From Adiantum capillus-veneris (lineage: Eukaryota; Streptophyta; Polypodiopsida; Polypodiales; Pteridaceae): a stretch of 64,000 nucleotides of DNA. The number at the start of each line of letters is the position of its first letter. Position 1 is the first letter of the stretch. Below the pieces are notes generated by a model, which was not told the DNA's origin, ran no database searches, and saw only the letters and a program-made list of their open reading frames with translations. Positions 23,903-37,300 of this stretch are shown piece by piece. Location of the stretch: NCBI GenBank assembly GCA_014529385.2, contig CM043953.1:73313872-73377871 (forward strand), in the 5' to 3' direction. The position numbers were made by a program, and so were the translations under genes.

Positions 23903-25599
23903 TGTAAGGTCCCCAATCTCGCCGACAGCAAAAACAGGATGGTACCATTGACAGGTCTCTAGGCCTACTAAGTCAAAGTCCTTAAACAACAAAATTTCCT
24001 GGGAATTCACCCTGACCATTGACAATGGTTTAGGTTCATAGCCCTAGAAAGAGACCTAGTCCTGTCTCGCAGTGGAAACGGGACCATTAAATTTTTTTCG
24101 GCCCTATAACTTCATCCTTTAGATTTTGGTTTTCCTTAGCCAACTCTTTTTTCCCCCTAACATATGTGAGGGCACAGCCGTTGGTGGATTCCTCTTCCAA
24201 TTGACGAAGTTTCTAAACGTTTTAGTGCTCAGGAATGGATAGTTACCTGACTAATCAGGTCCACCCGTCCATGATTGACAACCTTAGTCAATCCCCACTT
24301 ACCACCCCGCACTCACACATGATTTCTGTGTTATTTAATTACTACGACATTCTTTTCACAATTAAAACAATGATTCCTTTTATCCTTCATAACTACATTT
24401 CATTAAGACAACCTTTGAAAACAGTATTTGAAGACATTCTTTCAGAAAACAAACATCTTTAGACTTAAGACAAGGTACTGTCATTCTGAAGTATCTCTGA
24501 CAAGTACTAATTTGTCTCAAGACCACCTATACAGGGGTGAAAAACGGCACCCATTCCTTATTTATAAAAACCGGGGTGGAAAAAGCCATCACCCAAAGTC
24601 CGGGTGTCCATACGCCAAAACCAATTGCCCATAAAACCGGGCGGTTCCTCTAGAATATACTTGAAAGTACTATCCATAAACAAAAACAAGCACGGGGTAA
24701 AGACTCCACACGTGCCGAGGAAACCGACTCTTCCATGATGGTATCTCCATCATTACTCATTACCTGGAGTAAAATATTTTTAAGGAATCAGAGGTGTCTT
24801 GAGACAAGCTGTCTTAAGGATGGTCAAACATTTCTTTCCTAAGTTAATTAGTCATAACCCACTCATTTCTTTCCTAATTAAAATCATTGCTCGTTGGTTT
24901 CGTGGAAGTTACCTTCCATTTACAACAAGTTTATCCTTCCTAACCTTACGTATGCAATGTTTAACTTAAAATGAACTTTAAAAGCTTTTAGTGAAAAAAA
25001 TAGAAATCCACCTGGGACTGCTCGTCCCTGTGCTGTGGGGCAGGTGCCCGTAGACTCTCCTCTGTTGGCCTATGGCTAGACCCAGCCTCATGATCATTTG
25101 TGGCTTTGTTTCGCTTATTGCTAACATCCTCTTCCTCAGTAAGAGGATTTCCCCTGGTTATCTTGGGAGCCATGTCGGCAGCCTTATCAAACGACTTAAT
25201 CCATTAGAAGCTTAATTGAATAATCTTCTTTTTCCTTGTTTACCAAAAAATAAGGATTTTTGGAGTAAGTAGGTATCTTTAATAGTCAATTTGATGAGAT
25301 ATTTTTTCTATGACTTATTTATGTAATTTTTCCCACTCTTCAATAATGATTTTGGACCTCGAGTATTTTTTCGGCAATTAGATAAATTTACTTACTAATT
25401 TCCCTTGTCCATTTTATACAAAAATCAGTCATTTTTATTGAAGATACATACCTAAACTATTTATCTAAGGTTGGGATATTTATCATGGATTCATCAAGGT
25501 GTGTTATTCCTCTGATATTGATATCAAAGGTTTTTGGGTTAATTTACTATATTTCCTCTTTTATTTTCCCCTAACATTTATGTAATTTTATTGGGATAT

Positions 25600-26700
25600 T
25601 TAGTTAGACTAATTATATGATAGTAACATAAATATCACAGGTTCTCCAAGGTCTTATTAACCTCTGGTAAATAACTCAATTCAATTTGAGCCTATTTGCT
25701 AATTTCCCCTATTTAAATTGTCCAAAAATAGAGTATTTTTGCTAAAGTAATTAGCTAAATTAATTATTTGTGCTTTTCTTAATTATCATGGGGTTCCTAA
25801 TATCTAATTAACCTTTGATAAATAACTCAATTCAATTTGAATCTATTTAGTAATTTCCCCTATTTAAATTGTCCAAAAAGTAGAGTATTTTTGTAAAATT
25901 AATTAGCTTAATTAATTATTTGAGCTTGTACTAATTATCACGGATTTTCTAACATCTAATTAACCTTTGAAAAATAGCTCAATTCAATTTGAATCTATTT
26001 GCTAATTTTTCTTATTTAATTTGTCTAAAAAACGTAGTATTTCAGCTAAAGTAATTAGATATATTACTCATTTGAGCTTGTCCTAATTATCACAGGTTTT
26101 CTAACATCTAATTAAACTTTGATAAATATCTCAATTTAATTTCAATCTATTTATTAATTTCTCCTATTTAAATTGTCCAAAAAATAGAGTATTCCTTCTA
26201 AAGTAATTAGGTAAATTAATTATCTGAGCTTTTCTTAATTATCACAAGTTTTTTAACACCTAATTAACCATTGATAAATAGCTCACAAAATTTGAAATCA
26301 ATTTACTAATTTTTCCTATTTAATTTGTCCTAAAAACATAGTATTTGTACTAAAGTAATTAATTAAATTAATTATCTGAGCTTCTTCTAATTATCACGGG
26401 TTCCTTAGCCCCTAGTTAACCATTGATAAATAACTCAAAATTTTAAATCAATTTACTAATTTTTCCTATTTAATTGTCCTAAAATTAGAGTATTTCTAAT
26501 AAAGTAATTAGGTAAATTACTTATCGGAGCTTCTCCTAATTATCACGGGTTTCTGAACACCTAATTAACCACTTATAAATAACTCAAAGCATTTAAGATT
26601 AATTTGATTATTTTCCCCTTTAATTTTCTCAAAAAACAGTGCAATTCTACCTAATTAATTAGGAAAATTACTCAAAAAATTATATGATAATTTTACTATC
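25600..26700. repeat. AT-rich tandem array in element C 3' LTR, period about 151 bp
   Basis: A recurring anchor AGTAATTA is spaced at 25746, about 25897, 26050, 26202, 26354 and 26503, so intervals are 149-153 bp. Each unit also has a TTAATTAT-TTGAGCTT stretch, a CTAATTATCACGGGTTT stretch and CCTATTTAA. Flanking units are degenerate. Confidence 0.88.
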
Positions 26701-27332
26701 TTCAAGACTATCTAATACCGCTCTGATAATTACTTGAACTTAATCTAAGCTTAATTAATATATTTCCCATTAATTCATGGTTAATTTGGCTAATTTCAGC
26801 CCTAATATGATTGGATAATTAATTAGCTTAGCATTACCAAGCTTAATTATAACAATCAACAGTGAATAATTAATTAAGAGAGGGTTTATGAGTATACATA
26901 TGTCTAATCTTTGATTTATTAACAAAATAGATTAATCTAGCCTTGCTAATTAAGAAGGATTAGAATAATTACCGTTTAGGTTAATCAACTAAAGCTTAAT
27001 CTTTAGTGATTTCTGCGTAGTGTTCTCTCTAGATGAGAGAGAGAGAGTATCAAAGCTCCGAGTCTAAAAAATTATGAAGAGAAGGGGGTCCTTTTAAAGC
27101 TTTTCTGGGCACCGGGCAGCTTCTGGCAGGTTTCTACACTCCAAGCAGCCCCCCAACTTGCAATTTGCACCACCTACTGCTATGTCTGTCCTTGGCAGGT
27201 TCCCCCAGCTTCCACACAGCTCCCATACCTTCCAAAATTTACTTTGGTTGATTTTTGATGATTCTAATGATGAAAATTGGAATTACCAGTTAATTCTAGA
27301 ACCTTAGTGTAAAAAGTCCTTGTTAATGATTA

Positions 27333-28525
27333 TGTAACATTTAATGGCCTAATAACTTGTGTGTAGCGGAAATGAGCATGAACATAGTGGGCATTTCATT
27401 AGAATAGATTCCTAATGAGAATTACAAGAGTGCTTGGGTGGAGAGAGCAACAAAAAGCATAACACCTAGTTAGATAACATCGACAATACTTTCAAAAGAG
27501 AGAGAAATTAAGCTAATGACAACAGTTGAGAACCGGATTTGCATGGAGCCGGTCCTCCCTCCAAAAGGCTTTGTATTATGGTTTCTCCCATCAAGAGAGA
27601 CATTGTACAATACAATTCTTTGTGTTCCTTCAAGACTAGCTAGTGCAATGAAGATGAAAGCTTCATGCACTAAGCAAAACACTTAGCAAACACAACTTGA
27701 ATTATCCCCGTTCTCAGACCCAGGACCTCACACACCTTCGAAGATGGTGAGAGCTAGCAGGGTATGAGAGTAGATTGAGAGGAAGAAGGAGTATCTTACG
27801 AGAAAGATGTACATCTCCTCACATAATCACTCATATTAGCATAGCTTTAGCTTAGTAATTAGCTTGGTAGAGGAAATGAGCATGCATTGAAGCTTGGCTC
27901 TTGGTTGGATTTACATCCACAAGCCAAGAGTGTGTTGATGTAGGCTTCTATCTCACAAGCTTGGAGTAGGTGATGAGTTCTTCATTAAATCTTGGGAAGA
28001 GATAGTCTTCTCTTTCTTCACACATGAGATTGTGTGAGTGTGTGTGTGATAATGCCTTGCAAAAATTAGCCCCCTCTCTCTCTCTTGGGCGAGCCCTCTT
28101 TCTATTTGCTCTTGCTGAAGCCTCATTGGCCCTCCCCAAGTTAAGCCAATCACAATTAAGCAGCATAAGTGATAGCTTTTTGACATGTGTCCCCCTTTCC
28201 CCTTTTGTGAGAGCTTTAGGTAATTAAATAGTTAAACTAAACTCTCACTGGACCCCTTTGCCTCCTGGCCAATAGGAATCAGGCAAGCCATTGGGCTCCT
28301 GAATGCTCATTGGACCCCTTGGGAGACTGCCCAATAGTCTTCTAGGAGACTTAATTCTCATTGGTTTCTTTTATTAAATATTTTTAAATTAATTAAACTA
28401 GATTTACTCTAGCTTAATTCTCATTGGTCCACTTCAAGGGTCATCCAATAGAAACTGGGCATACCTTGTGGGCATCTGGCCTAGGGAGCTGACATGTGTC
28501 CCTCATTCCCTTTGTGTAAAGGGAG

Positions 28526-28567
<42 letters not shown>

Positions 28568-28945
28568 CTTTCTCTCTCATCTCCTACTCTCAAGGCTCGC
28601 CCCCTCCCATGTAGGGATATGCAAAGACTTTTTAGTCACACACAAAGCATCCAATTTCCCCTAGGTTTGACCTTTGGACACAACCTTTGAATTTTGGAAC
28701 CTTAGCATTTTGGAAGTCTTAATGGGCTGAACCTTAGGGTCTTTTTAGCCCATTGTTGCACATGGATCTTTTGCAGATGGCCCCCCCTTTGGATCCCTAT
28801 TTTCCCTCCTTTGGATCTCTACTGTGGCCGGTCTGCTAGCTTAACCAATATTCTAGCTTTTTCTCCCCTGGCACTTCCCCACATTAAATGATCAGTTTAA
28901 TATGAGAAAATCATTTAGGAGAATTAGATATTGATTATTATGACA
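27333..28945 (-). mobile_element. B-family solo LTR nested in element C LTR
   Basis: 1613 bp starting TGTAACATTT and ending TTATGACA, flanked by a perfect duplication GATTA (27328-27332, 28946-28950). The partner LTR of C is uninterrupted at about 38000. It matches the array LTRs (38954-40544) in reverse orientation. No internal region is present, so it arose by LTR-LTR recombination. It has a TG tract at about 28527-28566. Confidence 0.95.
28527..28566. repeat. (TG)n microsatellite in B solo LTR
   Basis: About 20 TG units; the array LTRs hold only a short CA tract at the same place (39334-39348). Confidence 0.95.
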
Positions 28946-29223
28946 GATTATTACTGAAACCATCCAATTTTCATTACTAATTGAATTCCTATTGTTATCT
29001 TCCAAGGTCTATAACTTTTCCAGTTTTTATGGGATTCAGATTCTGAAAATTACTAAACATAGTAAAGCTCTGCTTATGATTCCAAAAATACCAAGATTAG
29101 CCGTGTTTGAATCCTTCAACAGTGGTTTTCAATTTAATTTTACAAGCTTTGTATAATTTTTAAGGTTTCGAAAACTGGAAACCTTACAATCACCCCAACT
29201 TAAGGAATTGAGATGTCCTCATC

Positions 29224-32200
29224 TCAACCGAAATTGGGAAAATCTTTGCGAAGTGATACTTCATCCTCCCAAGTGGTGTCTTCAGTGGGGTAGTCCTTCA
29301 ATTTGACTAAATATTCTCTAATAACCCTGTTTCTCAAACTCCTTTCCCTAGTGTCGAGAATACAATCTGGTTGGAGTTCAAGAATTCCTTGCTTCTGCAT
29401 CACAATCTGTTGATCATCTAGAGTGTGATTTGGATTTGGGATGTAGGGTTTTAGAAGACTGATATGGAATACATTATGGACCTTGAGGTGCTCAGGAAAT
29501 TTTAGTTTATAAGCTTGATCACTGATTACTTTAATCACTTCATAAGGTCCACAATATCTGGGGCTTAGTTTTTTGTATTTTCCCAAGGACAGAGTGCTTC
29601 TTTTTGGCCGTACCCTTAGGAATACCTTATCTCCTTGTTTGAAAACCCGATCACACCGTTTTTTATCAGCATACTATTTCTGGCAATCCTTGGCTGCCTG
29701 AATGTCTTGTCGTATGGCTTTGGTTTGGGCATCCATCTCCTCCAATATTTGTTTTGAAGCTTCTACTCTTGTAGTAGGGTCAGAAAAGTTTAGGGGGGAT
29801 ATACATTCATGCCCATAAAGAGCATTAAATGGTGACATCCCAATGCTTTTATGAAAGGAAAAGCTATAGGCAAATTCCACCAGAGGAAGAAATTGGATCC
29901 ATTTCCGGGGTTCTCTACCACAATAGGCTCTAAGGATGTCTTCAATTACTTGATTCACTCTTTGTGTCTGGCCGTCTGTCTGAGGGTGATAGGATGTACT
30001 GAAACTGAGTTCCTAAGGATTCAAATAAAGCTTTCCAAAATTTTGAAGTGAATTTTGCATCTCTGTCACTGACTATTCTCTTAGGAAGCCCGTGTAATAT
30101 GAAGATCTCTTTGATAAAGAGACAGATTATGTCTGATGCAGTGTAAGTTGTTTTTACAGGCATCAAGTGGGAGACTTTAGTCAGCATATCCACTACCACC
30201 ATAATGGAGTCGTAACCCCCTTGAACAGTGGGAAGGCCTGTTACAAAGTCCATGCTAATGAGTTCCCACTTCATTTGAAGAATGTCCAGAGGTTGAAGTT
30301 TTCCTGGCATCATTACTCGTTCAGACTTAATCCTTTGACAAGAAAGACATTGTCTGATGTAGCGAAGTATATCTCCTTTCATTCCTGGCCAAAAATAGCT
30401 TTTCTTATGGCATTAAGGGTCTTTGCATAGCCAGGATGGCCGGCAACTGGAGCGTTATGTCCTTCATAAAGGATTAACTCCTTTAATGTTGGATTTTTAG
30501 GAATGTAAAGCCGATACTTATAATAGAGAAGCCCATCCTCAAGTGAATAACCCTTGATTCTGTATTTCTCTTTCTCTTTTAGGTCCCGTTGATTGATAAC
30601 CTGTAGAAGTTCTTGATAATCCTTATCTTCCAGGGAAGCTTCCTTAACCTTGTTGAGGATTGGATTGTCAACTGTGGAAATAGCCCCAAGAAAAACCTTA
30701 TGGCTAAGGGCGTCAGCAACCACATTCTCTTTCCCTGGTTTATATTTTATTTCAAATTCATATTCCTGTAAGAGTTCTATCCATCTTCTCTGCCTCATTT
30801 TGAGTGTTGCTTGTGAGAAAATCCATTTTAAACTTTGATGATCGGTGATTAACTGAAACTTTCCTCCTAGAAGATAGTGCCTCCAAAGTTTTAGAGCATG
30901 GATGACAGCTAGGAGTTTCAGATCATGAGTTGGATAATTCAGCTCGTGGATTCTTAATTTTCGTGAAGTAAAGGCGGCTAGTCTGCCTTCTTGGTTTAAG
31001 ACTCCTCCTATAGCAAGACCGCCAAACCGCTGGCATCTGTTACTACTTCAAACTCTTGAGTGAAGTCAGGAAGTTTGAGTACAGGAGCTGATGTGAGATT
31101 TTGTTTTAATTTGAAGAAACAATCAACCTATTCCTTTCCCCATGTAAGTTTGGCTGTCTTTTTAAGTAGCTGCGTCAGGGGTGCGGCGATAACTGCATAA
31201 TCTTTGATAAAGATTCTATACCATCCTGTAATGCCCAAAAATTCTCGAATCTCATTGAGCATTTTGGGTTGTGGCCAATCTATTATATCTTTAATCTTTG
31301 CAGGGTCTACTGAAATTCCTTCAGGGTTTATTATAAAACCAAGATAACTAACTTCTTGCGTGGAAAACGCACATTTACTCATCTTGGCATATAACTGATG
31401 TTGGCGTAGAAGATGAAGTACTTTACGTACATGGTCTTCATGCTCTTTTTCATCCTTTGAATATACCAGGATATTATCGAGAAACACCAACACAAAATCA
31501 TCCAGATATTCTTTGAATAAATCCTGCATGAGACGGTTAAAAGTAGCTGGAGCATTCGTAAGACCAAAAGGCATCACGATGAACTTCATCATGCCCATAC
31601 CGGGTGTTGAAAGCAGTTTTGTAAATATCTACCTCCTTAATCCGGATTTGATGGTAACCTGATCTGAGATCAATTTTTGTGAATACCTTATCTCCATGTA
31701 ACCTATCAAGCAATTCATCGATGCGAGGAATGGGGTACTTATTCTTTACTGATACCTGGTTAAACCCCCTATAATCAATGCAGAGACGTAAAGATCCATA
31801 CTTCTTATTTTGGAATAGAACAGACGCTCCCCAAGGTGAAATGCTTGGTCTTATGAATCCCTGTTCAATAAGTTGATGAAGCTGTTCTTTTAATTCAATA
31901 GCTTCAAGGAGGGACATTTTGTGGGGTCTTTTTGAAATTGGTTCACTACCTGGGAAGGTTTCAATTTCGTGGTCTATATCCCTTGGAGGAGATAAATTTG
32001 AGAGATCTTCCGGAAATATATCTGAAAAGTCCTTAAGCCATTCTGGGGTTGTGGTGTCCCTTGAATCATCTGTCTTATTAAGTTTTACTACAAAGATCTG
32101 TTGCCCTTTTCGTAACCCTTTCAACAGTCGACTAGCCTTAACTAAATGAGCCTTAGGCTTCCCATTTAATCCTTGTACTAATGTTTCTTCACTTAAGTGA

Positions 32201-32520
32201 TTTTTGAAGGTTAAGTTCCCTTGAGCACAGTGAATTTGGGCTTGATTTTTGATTAACCAATCCATTCCTAGAATACCATCATAGATTCCTACTGGTAGAG
32301 TTCGAAAGTAGGATGAAGTCAGGGTTCCCCCTAGTTCAAACTCAACTTCCCCAGCTGTAAATTGAGATAGAACCTCTTCCCCATTTGCTAGTTCTACTAC
32401 TAATTTCTTGGTGGGATATTGGTTTAATTTAAGTTTCCTTAAAAATTTAGGGGAGAGAAAAGAGTGTCATGTGCTGCCACAATCTATAAGTAGTTCAAAT
32501 TTTTCACCTCATCTGTTTGC
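29224..32520 (-). pseudogene. Element C pol remnant: protease, RT, RNase H, integrase, chromodomain
   Basis: On the minus strand: protease near 32480-32520 with an Ile-Asp-Cys-Gly-Ser-Thr site; RT from 32265 to 31128, with Ile-Asp-Leu-Arg-Ser-Gly-Tyr-His near 31655-31680 and Val-Phe-Leu-Asp-Asn in place of the usual F-x-D-D near 31475-31490; RNase H from about 31080 to 30700; integrase with an upstream His region and Cys-x2-Cys near 30340-30350, Met-Asp-Phe near 30250 and Ser-Asp-Arg-Asp near 30060-30075; and a C terminus with a Gly-Pro-Tyr motif and a chromodomain-like Tyr-Leu-Val-Lys-Leu-Lys-Asp-Tyr-Pro segment near 29275-29310. At least five frameshifts or stops split it. The second catalytic RT Asp is replaced by Asn, so RT would be inactive even if in frame. 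Confidence 0.9.
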
Positions 32521-32661
32521 AGTGGTTTGGATGACAGCATACTATTGCCGATCTCCAGGGTTATCAATGGCGGCAAAAAGAGTAGCTCTTTTATCTTCCT
32601 CATCCAGCAAGGTAGGCTCTCCTACTGCAGCATAAGCTCTGGCTCCTCTAGAGTTCTTCGT

Positions 32662-33150
32662 CCTCAAACAATTAGGGCTTACTTTGGAAGAGTATTACAC
32701 CAAATATGTGTCTTTATGACGTTACGCACCACCAATGACTATGGAACAACAGATTGCTCATTTTTGTCAGGGTCTAAACAAACCTTTGAGTAACCACTTG
32801 GAAGCTATGAGACCCACCTCTATTCAAGATGCTCTTCTAAGAGCTAAACCACTTGCAGCTGAAGGAAACCCCCCTGCCAGGAGCTATTACAACTACAATA
32901 ACTTTAGAGGAAGAGCAAGGGGGAATTATAATCAAGGAGGTCAATGGAGGGCAGTGTCAGTTGCAGCCACTATAGAGAAGACCTTTCCGAACATCAGATG
33001 CTATGGATGCAATAGAATGGGACACTACAGGAGTCAATGTCCTGAGGGGCAAAATCCTCAAGTTGCTACCGGAACCACTCCTGAAACTCAGATAGGACAA
33101 GGAAATAATCAAAGAGGTAGAGGCAATAGAGGACGAGGCAGAGGAAGAGG
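32662..33150 (+). pseudogene. Element C gag 3' part, inverted in place
   Basis: About 490 bp reads as Gag on the plus strand although the rest of C is coded on the minus strand. It holds a Glu-Glu-Tyr-Tyr-Thr-Lys-Tyr segment near 32685-32705, a Gag C-terminal helical segment, a zinc knuckle Cys-Tyr-Gly-Cys-x4-His-x4-Cys near 32999-33042, and an Arg/Gly-rich tail near 33108-33150. The Gag N-terminal part ends at 33151 on the minus strand and the protease linker starts at about 32661 on the minus strand. The segment therefore fills exactly the missing Gag part but in reverse. Short inverted matches (GAGGACGA) lie at both breakpoints. Confidence 0.88.
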
Positions 33151-33465
33151 ATTCATTTTGATAGCTTGGTGAGTTGGAGGAAGATATCTTTCTTTCACCG
33201 CCTGCTTCATTCTTTCCCAAGAGGGACTAATGGAAGGATTATCTCTACAGTATTGTTTCCACCAGAGTTTGGCATCTCCGGTGAGTCGAAACATTCCTTC
33301 TGCCAAGAAATAATCATCCATGGTGTCGAGCCATCCTTCAGCATCACGTTCTAAGCTGGTTCCTTCTCCCTTGAAAGTTGGGAATTGAACTTGTTTTAAC
33401 AGTAGTTTCTTTTCCTGGGTGGGAGTATAGAGACTTTTTGCATTTCCCCGAGTTTGTAATTAATG
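33151..33465 (-). pseudogene. Element C gag N-terminal part
   Basis: The minus-strand frame carries Phe-Pro-Thr-Phe-Lys-Gly-Glu-Gly, a Trp-Leu-Asp-Thr segment and Leu-Trp-Trp-Lys-Gln-Tyr, typical of the plant gypsy Gag core. It ends at Ala-Ile-Lys-Met-Asn, where the inversion breakpoint falls. No clean in-frame start is visible. Confidence 0.85.
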
Positions 33466-33747
33466 AAAATCTTTTAGTGATTACACTACTTTTATTTTGT
33501 TATGCAAGTCTTTTAATCCATATACTTTTAAAACAATGAAAACAAAAATCTGATGATCATTATCACCATCATACTTAAACTACACAATCATGTCATAAAA
33601 CCATGGTATATACAAAGGTTAAAACACCACTGACTCATACTATGTACAAGAGGGACTCATACTATGTACAAGATGGACTCATACTATATACAAGATGTAA
33701 TTTTCTAGATCAACATCCTCTTTACCACTGGTGGGTCTGACAGGGGA
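33466..33747. other. Spacer between upstream ORF and gag of element C
   Basis: About 280 bases with no domain seen. It includes a short direct repeat, three near-copies of GACTCATACTATGTACAAGA at about 33630-33685. Confidence 0.6.
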
Positions 33748-34131
33748 TCAAAAAAATATGACGTCTTTTGGTCCCCTAAACTTTGGTCCTACCCTCATGG
33801 GCCTGATCCTACCTGGGTATATTATTGTGGCTGCCTGATCATAGACCCACTGATTCTGTGACACTTCTACCCCATCTACAACAACGGTCTGATTTGGATC
33901 TTCAGTCCCACTGAAGAAGAAAACTTTGATGGTCCGACGTGTTTCTGCCCACTTGAGTCTTTTTAGATTGAGTGTCAACCCTTCTAACTGTCCCGCATCA
34001 ATCAAGAAAATTCCACCAAACTATGACCAGCTGATTCCCCATGTAGGAGGAGGGGAAAGCATTAAATCTAACAATTGCATGATGCTCTTGTGAAGTGCAA
34101 AGTTGTTGGAGCTGCAAGCAGCCTCGAACAT
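33748..34131 (-). pseudogene. ORF upstream of gag in element C, function unknown
   Basis: A minus-strand start at 34131 leads through 128 sense or stop codons to 33748, broken only by one in-frame TAG at about 34022. The downstream 85-codon part is continuous, opening with hydrophobic residues, then a basic stretch and a Trp-Val-Tyr-Asp segment. It lies between the primer site and gag, where most chromoviruses have only an untranslated leader. I recognise no domain. Extra ORFs before gag are known in some Tat/Ogre elements, but C otherwise looks chromoviral. It could also be captured host sequence. Confidence 0.5.
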
Positions 34132-34290
34132 GATGTTGAAAATCACAAACTTTTGGTAAGCTTGGCGGATATTTTCCTATATTGATAGGAAAATTCTCAT
34201 TTCACAATATACCATAGTTAAAAATGCAATACAACTTGTGCCTATTTCTCAACTTTTACCCTCCTAAGGTCAGGACCTTATTAAACCATG

Positions 34291-34303
34291 CTCTGATACC
34301 ACT
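34291..34303 (-). other. Primer binding site of element C
   Basis: The reverse complement reads AGTGGTATCAGAG, matching the initiator tRNA-Met complement, next to the LTR end. Confidence 0.9.
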
Positions 34304-37300
34304 TGTAAGGTCCCCAATCCCGCCGACACCAAAAACGGGATGGTACCATTGACAGGTCTCTAGGCCTACTAAGTCAAAGTCCTTAAACAACAAAATTTCC
34401 TGGGAATTCACCCGGACCATTGACAATGGTTTAGGTTCATAGCCCTAGAAAGAGACTTAGTCCTGTCTCGCAGTGGAAACGGGACCATTAAATTTTTTTC
34501 GGCCCTATAACTTCATCCTTTAGATTTTAGTTTTCCTTAGCCAACACTTTTTTCCCCCTAACATATGTGAGGGCACAGCCGATGGTGGAGTCCTCTTCCA
34601 ATTGACGAAGTTTCTAAACGTTTTAGTGCTCAGGAATGGATAGTTACCTGACTAATCAGGTCCACCCATCCATGATTGACAACCTTAGTCAATCCCCACT
34701 TACCACCCCGCACTCACACATGATTTCTGTGTTGTTTAATTACTACCACATTCTTTTCACAATTAAAACAATGATTCCTTTTATCCTTCATAACTGCATT
34801 TCATTAAGACAACCTTTGAAAACAGTATTTGAAGACATACTTTCAGAAAACAAACATCTTTAGACTTAAGACAAGGTACTGTCATTCTGAAGTATCTCTG
34901 ACCAGTACTAACTTGTCTCAAGACCACCTATACAGGGGTGAAAAACGGCACCCATTCCTTATTTATAAAAACCGGGGTGGAAAAAGCCATCACCCAAAGT
35001 TCGGACGTCCATACGCCAAAACCAGTTGCCCATAAAACCGGGCGGTTCCTCTAGAATATACTTGAAAGTACTATCCATAAACAAAAACAAGCACGGGGTA
35101 AAGACTCCACACGTGTCGAGGAAACTGACTCTTCCATGATGGTATCTCCATCATTACTCATTACCTGGAGTAAAATATTTTCAAGGAATCAGAGGTGTCT
35201 TGAGACAAGCTGTCTTAAGGATGGTCAAACATTTCTTTCCTAAGTCAATCAGTCATAACCCACTCATTTCTTTCCTAATTAAAATCATTGCTCGTTGGTT
35301 TCGTGGAAGTTACCTTCCATTTACAGCCAGTTTATCCTTCCTAACCTTAGGCATGCAATGTTTAACTTAAAATAAACTTTAAAAGCTTTTAGTGAACAAA
35401 ATAGAAATCCACCTGGGACTGCTTGTCCCTATGCTGTGGGGCAGGTACCCATAGACTCTCCTCTGTTGGCCTATGGCTAGGCCCAGCCTCATGATCATTT
35501 GTGGCTGTGTTTCGATTATTGCTAACATCCTCTTCCTCAATAAGAGGATTTCCCCTGGTTCTCTTGAGAGCCATGGCGGCAGCCTTATCAAAAGACTTAA
35601 TCCATTAGAAGCTTAATTGAATATTCTTCTTTTTCCTTGTTTACCAAAAAAAAAGGATTTTTGGAGTAAGTAGGTATCTTTAATAGTCAATTTGATGAGA
35701 TATTTCTTCTATGAATTATTTATGTAAATTTTCCCACTCTTCAATAATGATGTTGGACCTCGAGTATTTATTCGGCAATTAGATAAATCTATTTACTAAT
35801 TTTCCTTGTCTATTTTATACAAAAATCAATCATTTTTATTGAAGATACATACCTAAACTTTTTATCTAAGGTTGGGATATTTATCATGGATTCATCAAGG
35901 TGTGTTCTTCCTTTGATATTGATATCAAAGGTTTTTGGGTTAATTTACTATATATTTCCCTTACAATTTATGAAATTTTATTGGGATATTTAGTTAAACT
36001 AATTATATGATGGTAACATAATTATCTCAGGTTTCCTAAGGTCTAATTAACCTGTGGTAAATAAGTCAATTCAATTTGAGCCTATTTGCTAATTTTCCCT
36101 ATTTAAATTGTCCAAAAAACAAAGTATTTTTGCTAAATTAATTATTTGAGCTTACCCTAATTATCAGGGATTTTTGAACATCTAATCAACCTCTTATATA
36201 TAACTCAATTCAATTTGAATATATTTTCTAATTTCCCCTATTTAACTTGTCCAAAAAATAGAGTATTTCTGTAATAGTAATTAGCTTAATTAATTATTTG
36301 AGTTCGTACTAATTATCACGGGTTTTCTAACATCTAATTAACCTTTGATAAATAGATCAATTCAATTTGAATCTATTTGATAATTTTCCCTATTTAATTT
36401 GTCTAAAAAACAGGGTATTTCAGCTAAAGTAATTAGGTAGATTACTCATTTGAGCTTGTTCTAACTATCACAGGTTTCCTAACATCTAATTAACCATGCA
36501 TAATTTAATTTCAATCTATTTACTAATTTCCCCTATTTAAATTGTCCAAAAATAGAGTATTTCTACTAAAGTAATTAGGTAAATTAATTATCTGAGCTTC
36601 TCCTAATTATCACAAGTTTTTTAACACCGAATTAACCACTGATAAATAACTGATAGAATTTGAAATCAAGTTACTAATATCCCCTATTTAATTTGTCATA
36701 AAAGCAAAGTATTTCTGCTAAAGTAATTAGGTAAATTAATTCTCTGAGATTCTCCTAATTATCATGGGTTTTTTAGCACCTAATTAACTGCTGATAAATA
36801 ACTTACATCATTTGAAATCAATTTACTAATTCCCCTATTTAATTTGTTCTAAAAACATAGTATTTTTGCTAAAGTAATTAGGTAAATTAATTATCTAAGC
36901 TTCTTCTAATTATCATCGGTTTTTGAACACCTAATTAACCACTGATAAATAACTCAAAGCATTTGAAATCAATTTACTAATTTGTTCTATTTAATTCGTG
37001 CTAAAAATAGAGTATTTCTGCTAAAGTAATTCAGTAAATTAATTATCTGAGCTTCTCCTAATTATCAAGAGTTTCTTAACACCTATTTAACAACTAATAA
37101 ATAAATCAAAGCATTTTAAATCAATTTATTAATTTCCCCTATTTAATTTGGCCCAAAATTAGAGTATTTATACTCAAGTAATTAGGTAAATTAATTATGT
37201 GAGCTTCTCCTAATTATCACGGGTTCCTTAACACCTTATTAACCACTAATAAATTACTCAAAGAATTTGAGATTAATTGGATTATTTTCTCCTTTAATTT

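Larger units (their letters stand above)
23903..29188 (-). mobile_element. Element C 3' LTR (interrupted)
   Basis: Starts TGTAAGGTCC and ends CCTTACA in plus coordinates. Without the nested solo LTR (27333-28945 plus one 5 bp duplication) it is about 3668 bp against 3917 bp for its partner. The difference is largely fewer units of the AT-rich tandem array. A 61-codon minus-strand ORF (24988-25173) has an intact counterpart in the other LTR (35389-35574), but the two differ at many amino acids, so selection is not indicated. Confidence 0.92.

Noticed and set aside
24235-24462. 75-codon plus-strand ORF in element C LTR with a twin at 34636-34863
   Set aside because: It is antisense to the element and explained by LTR duplication, with no domain.
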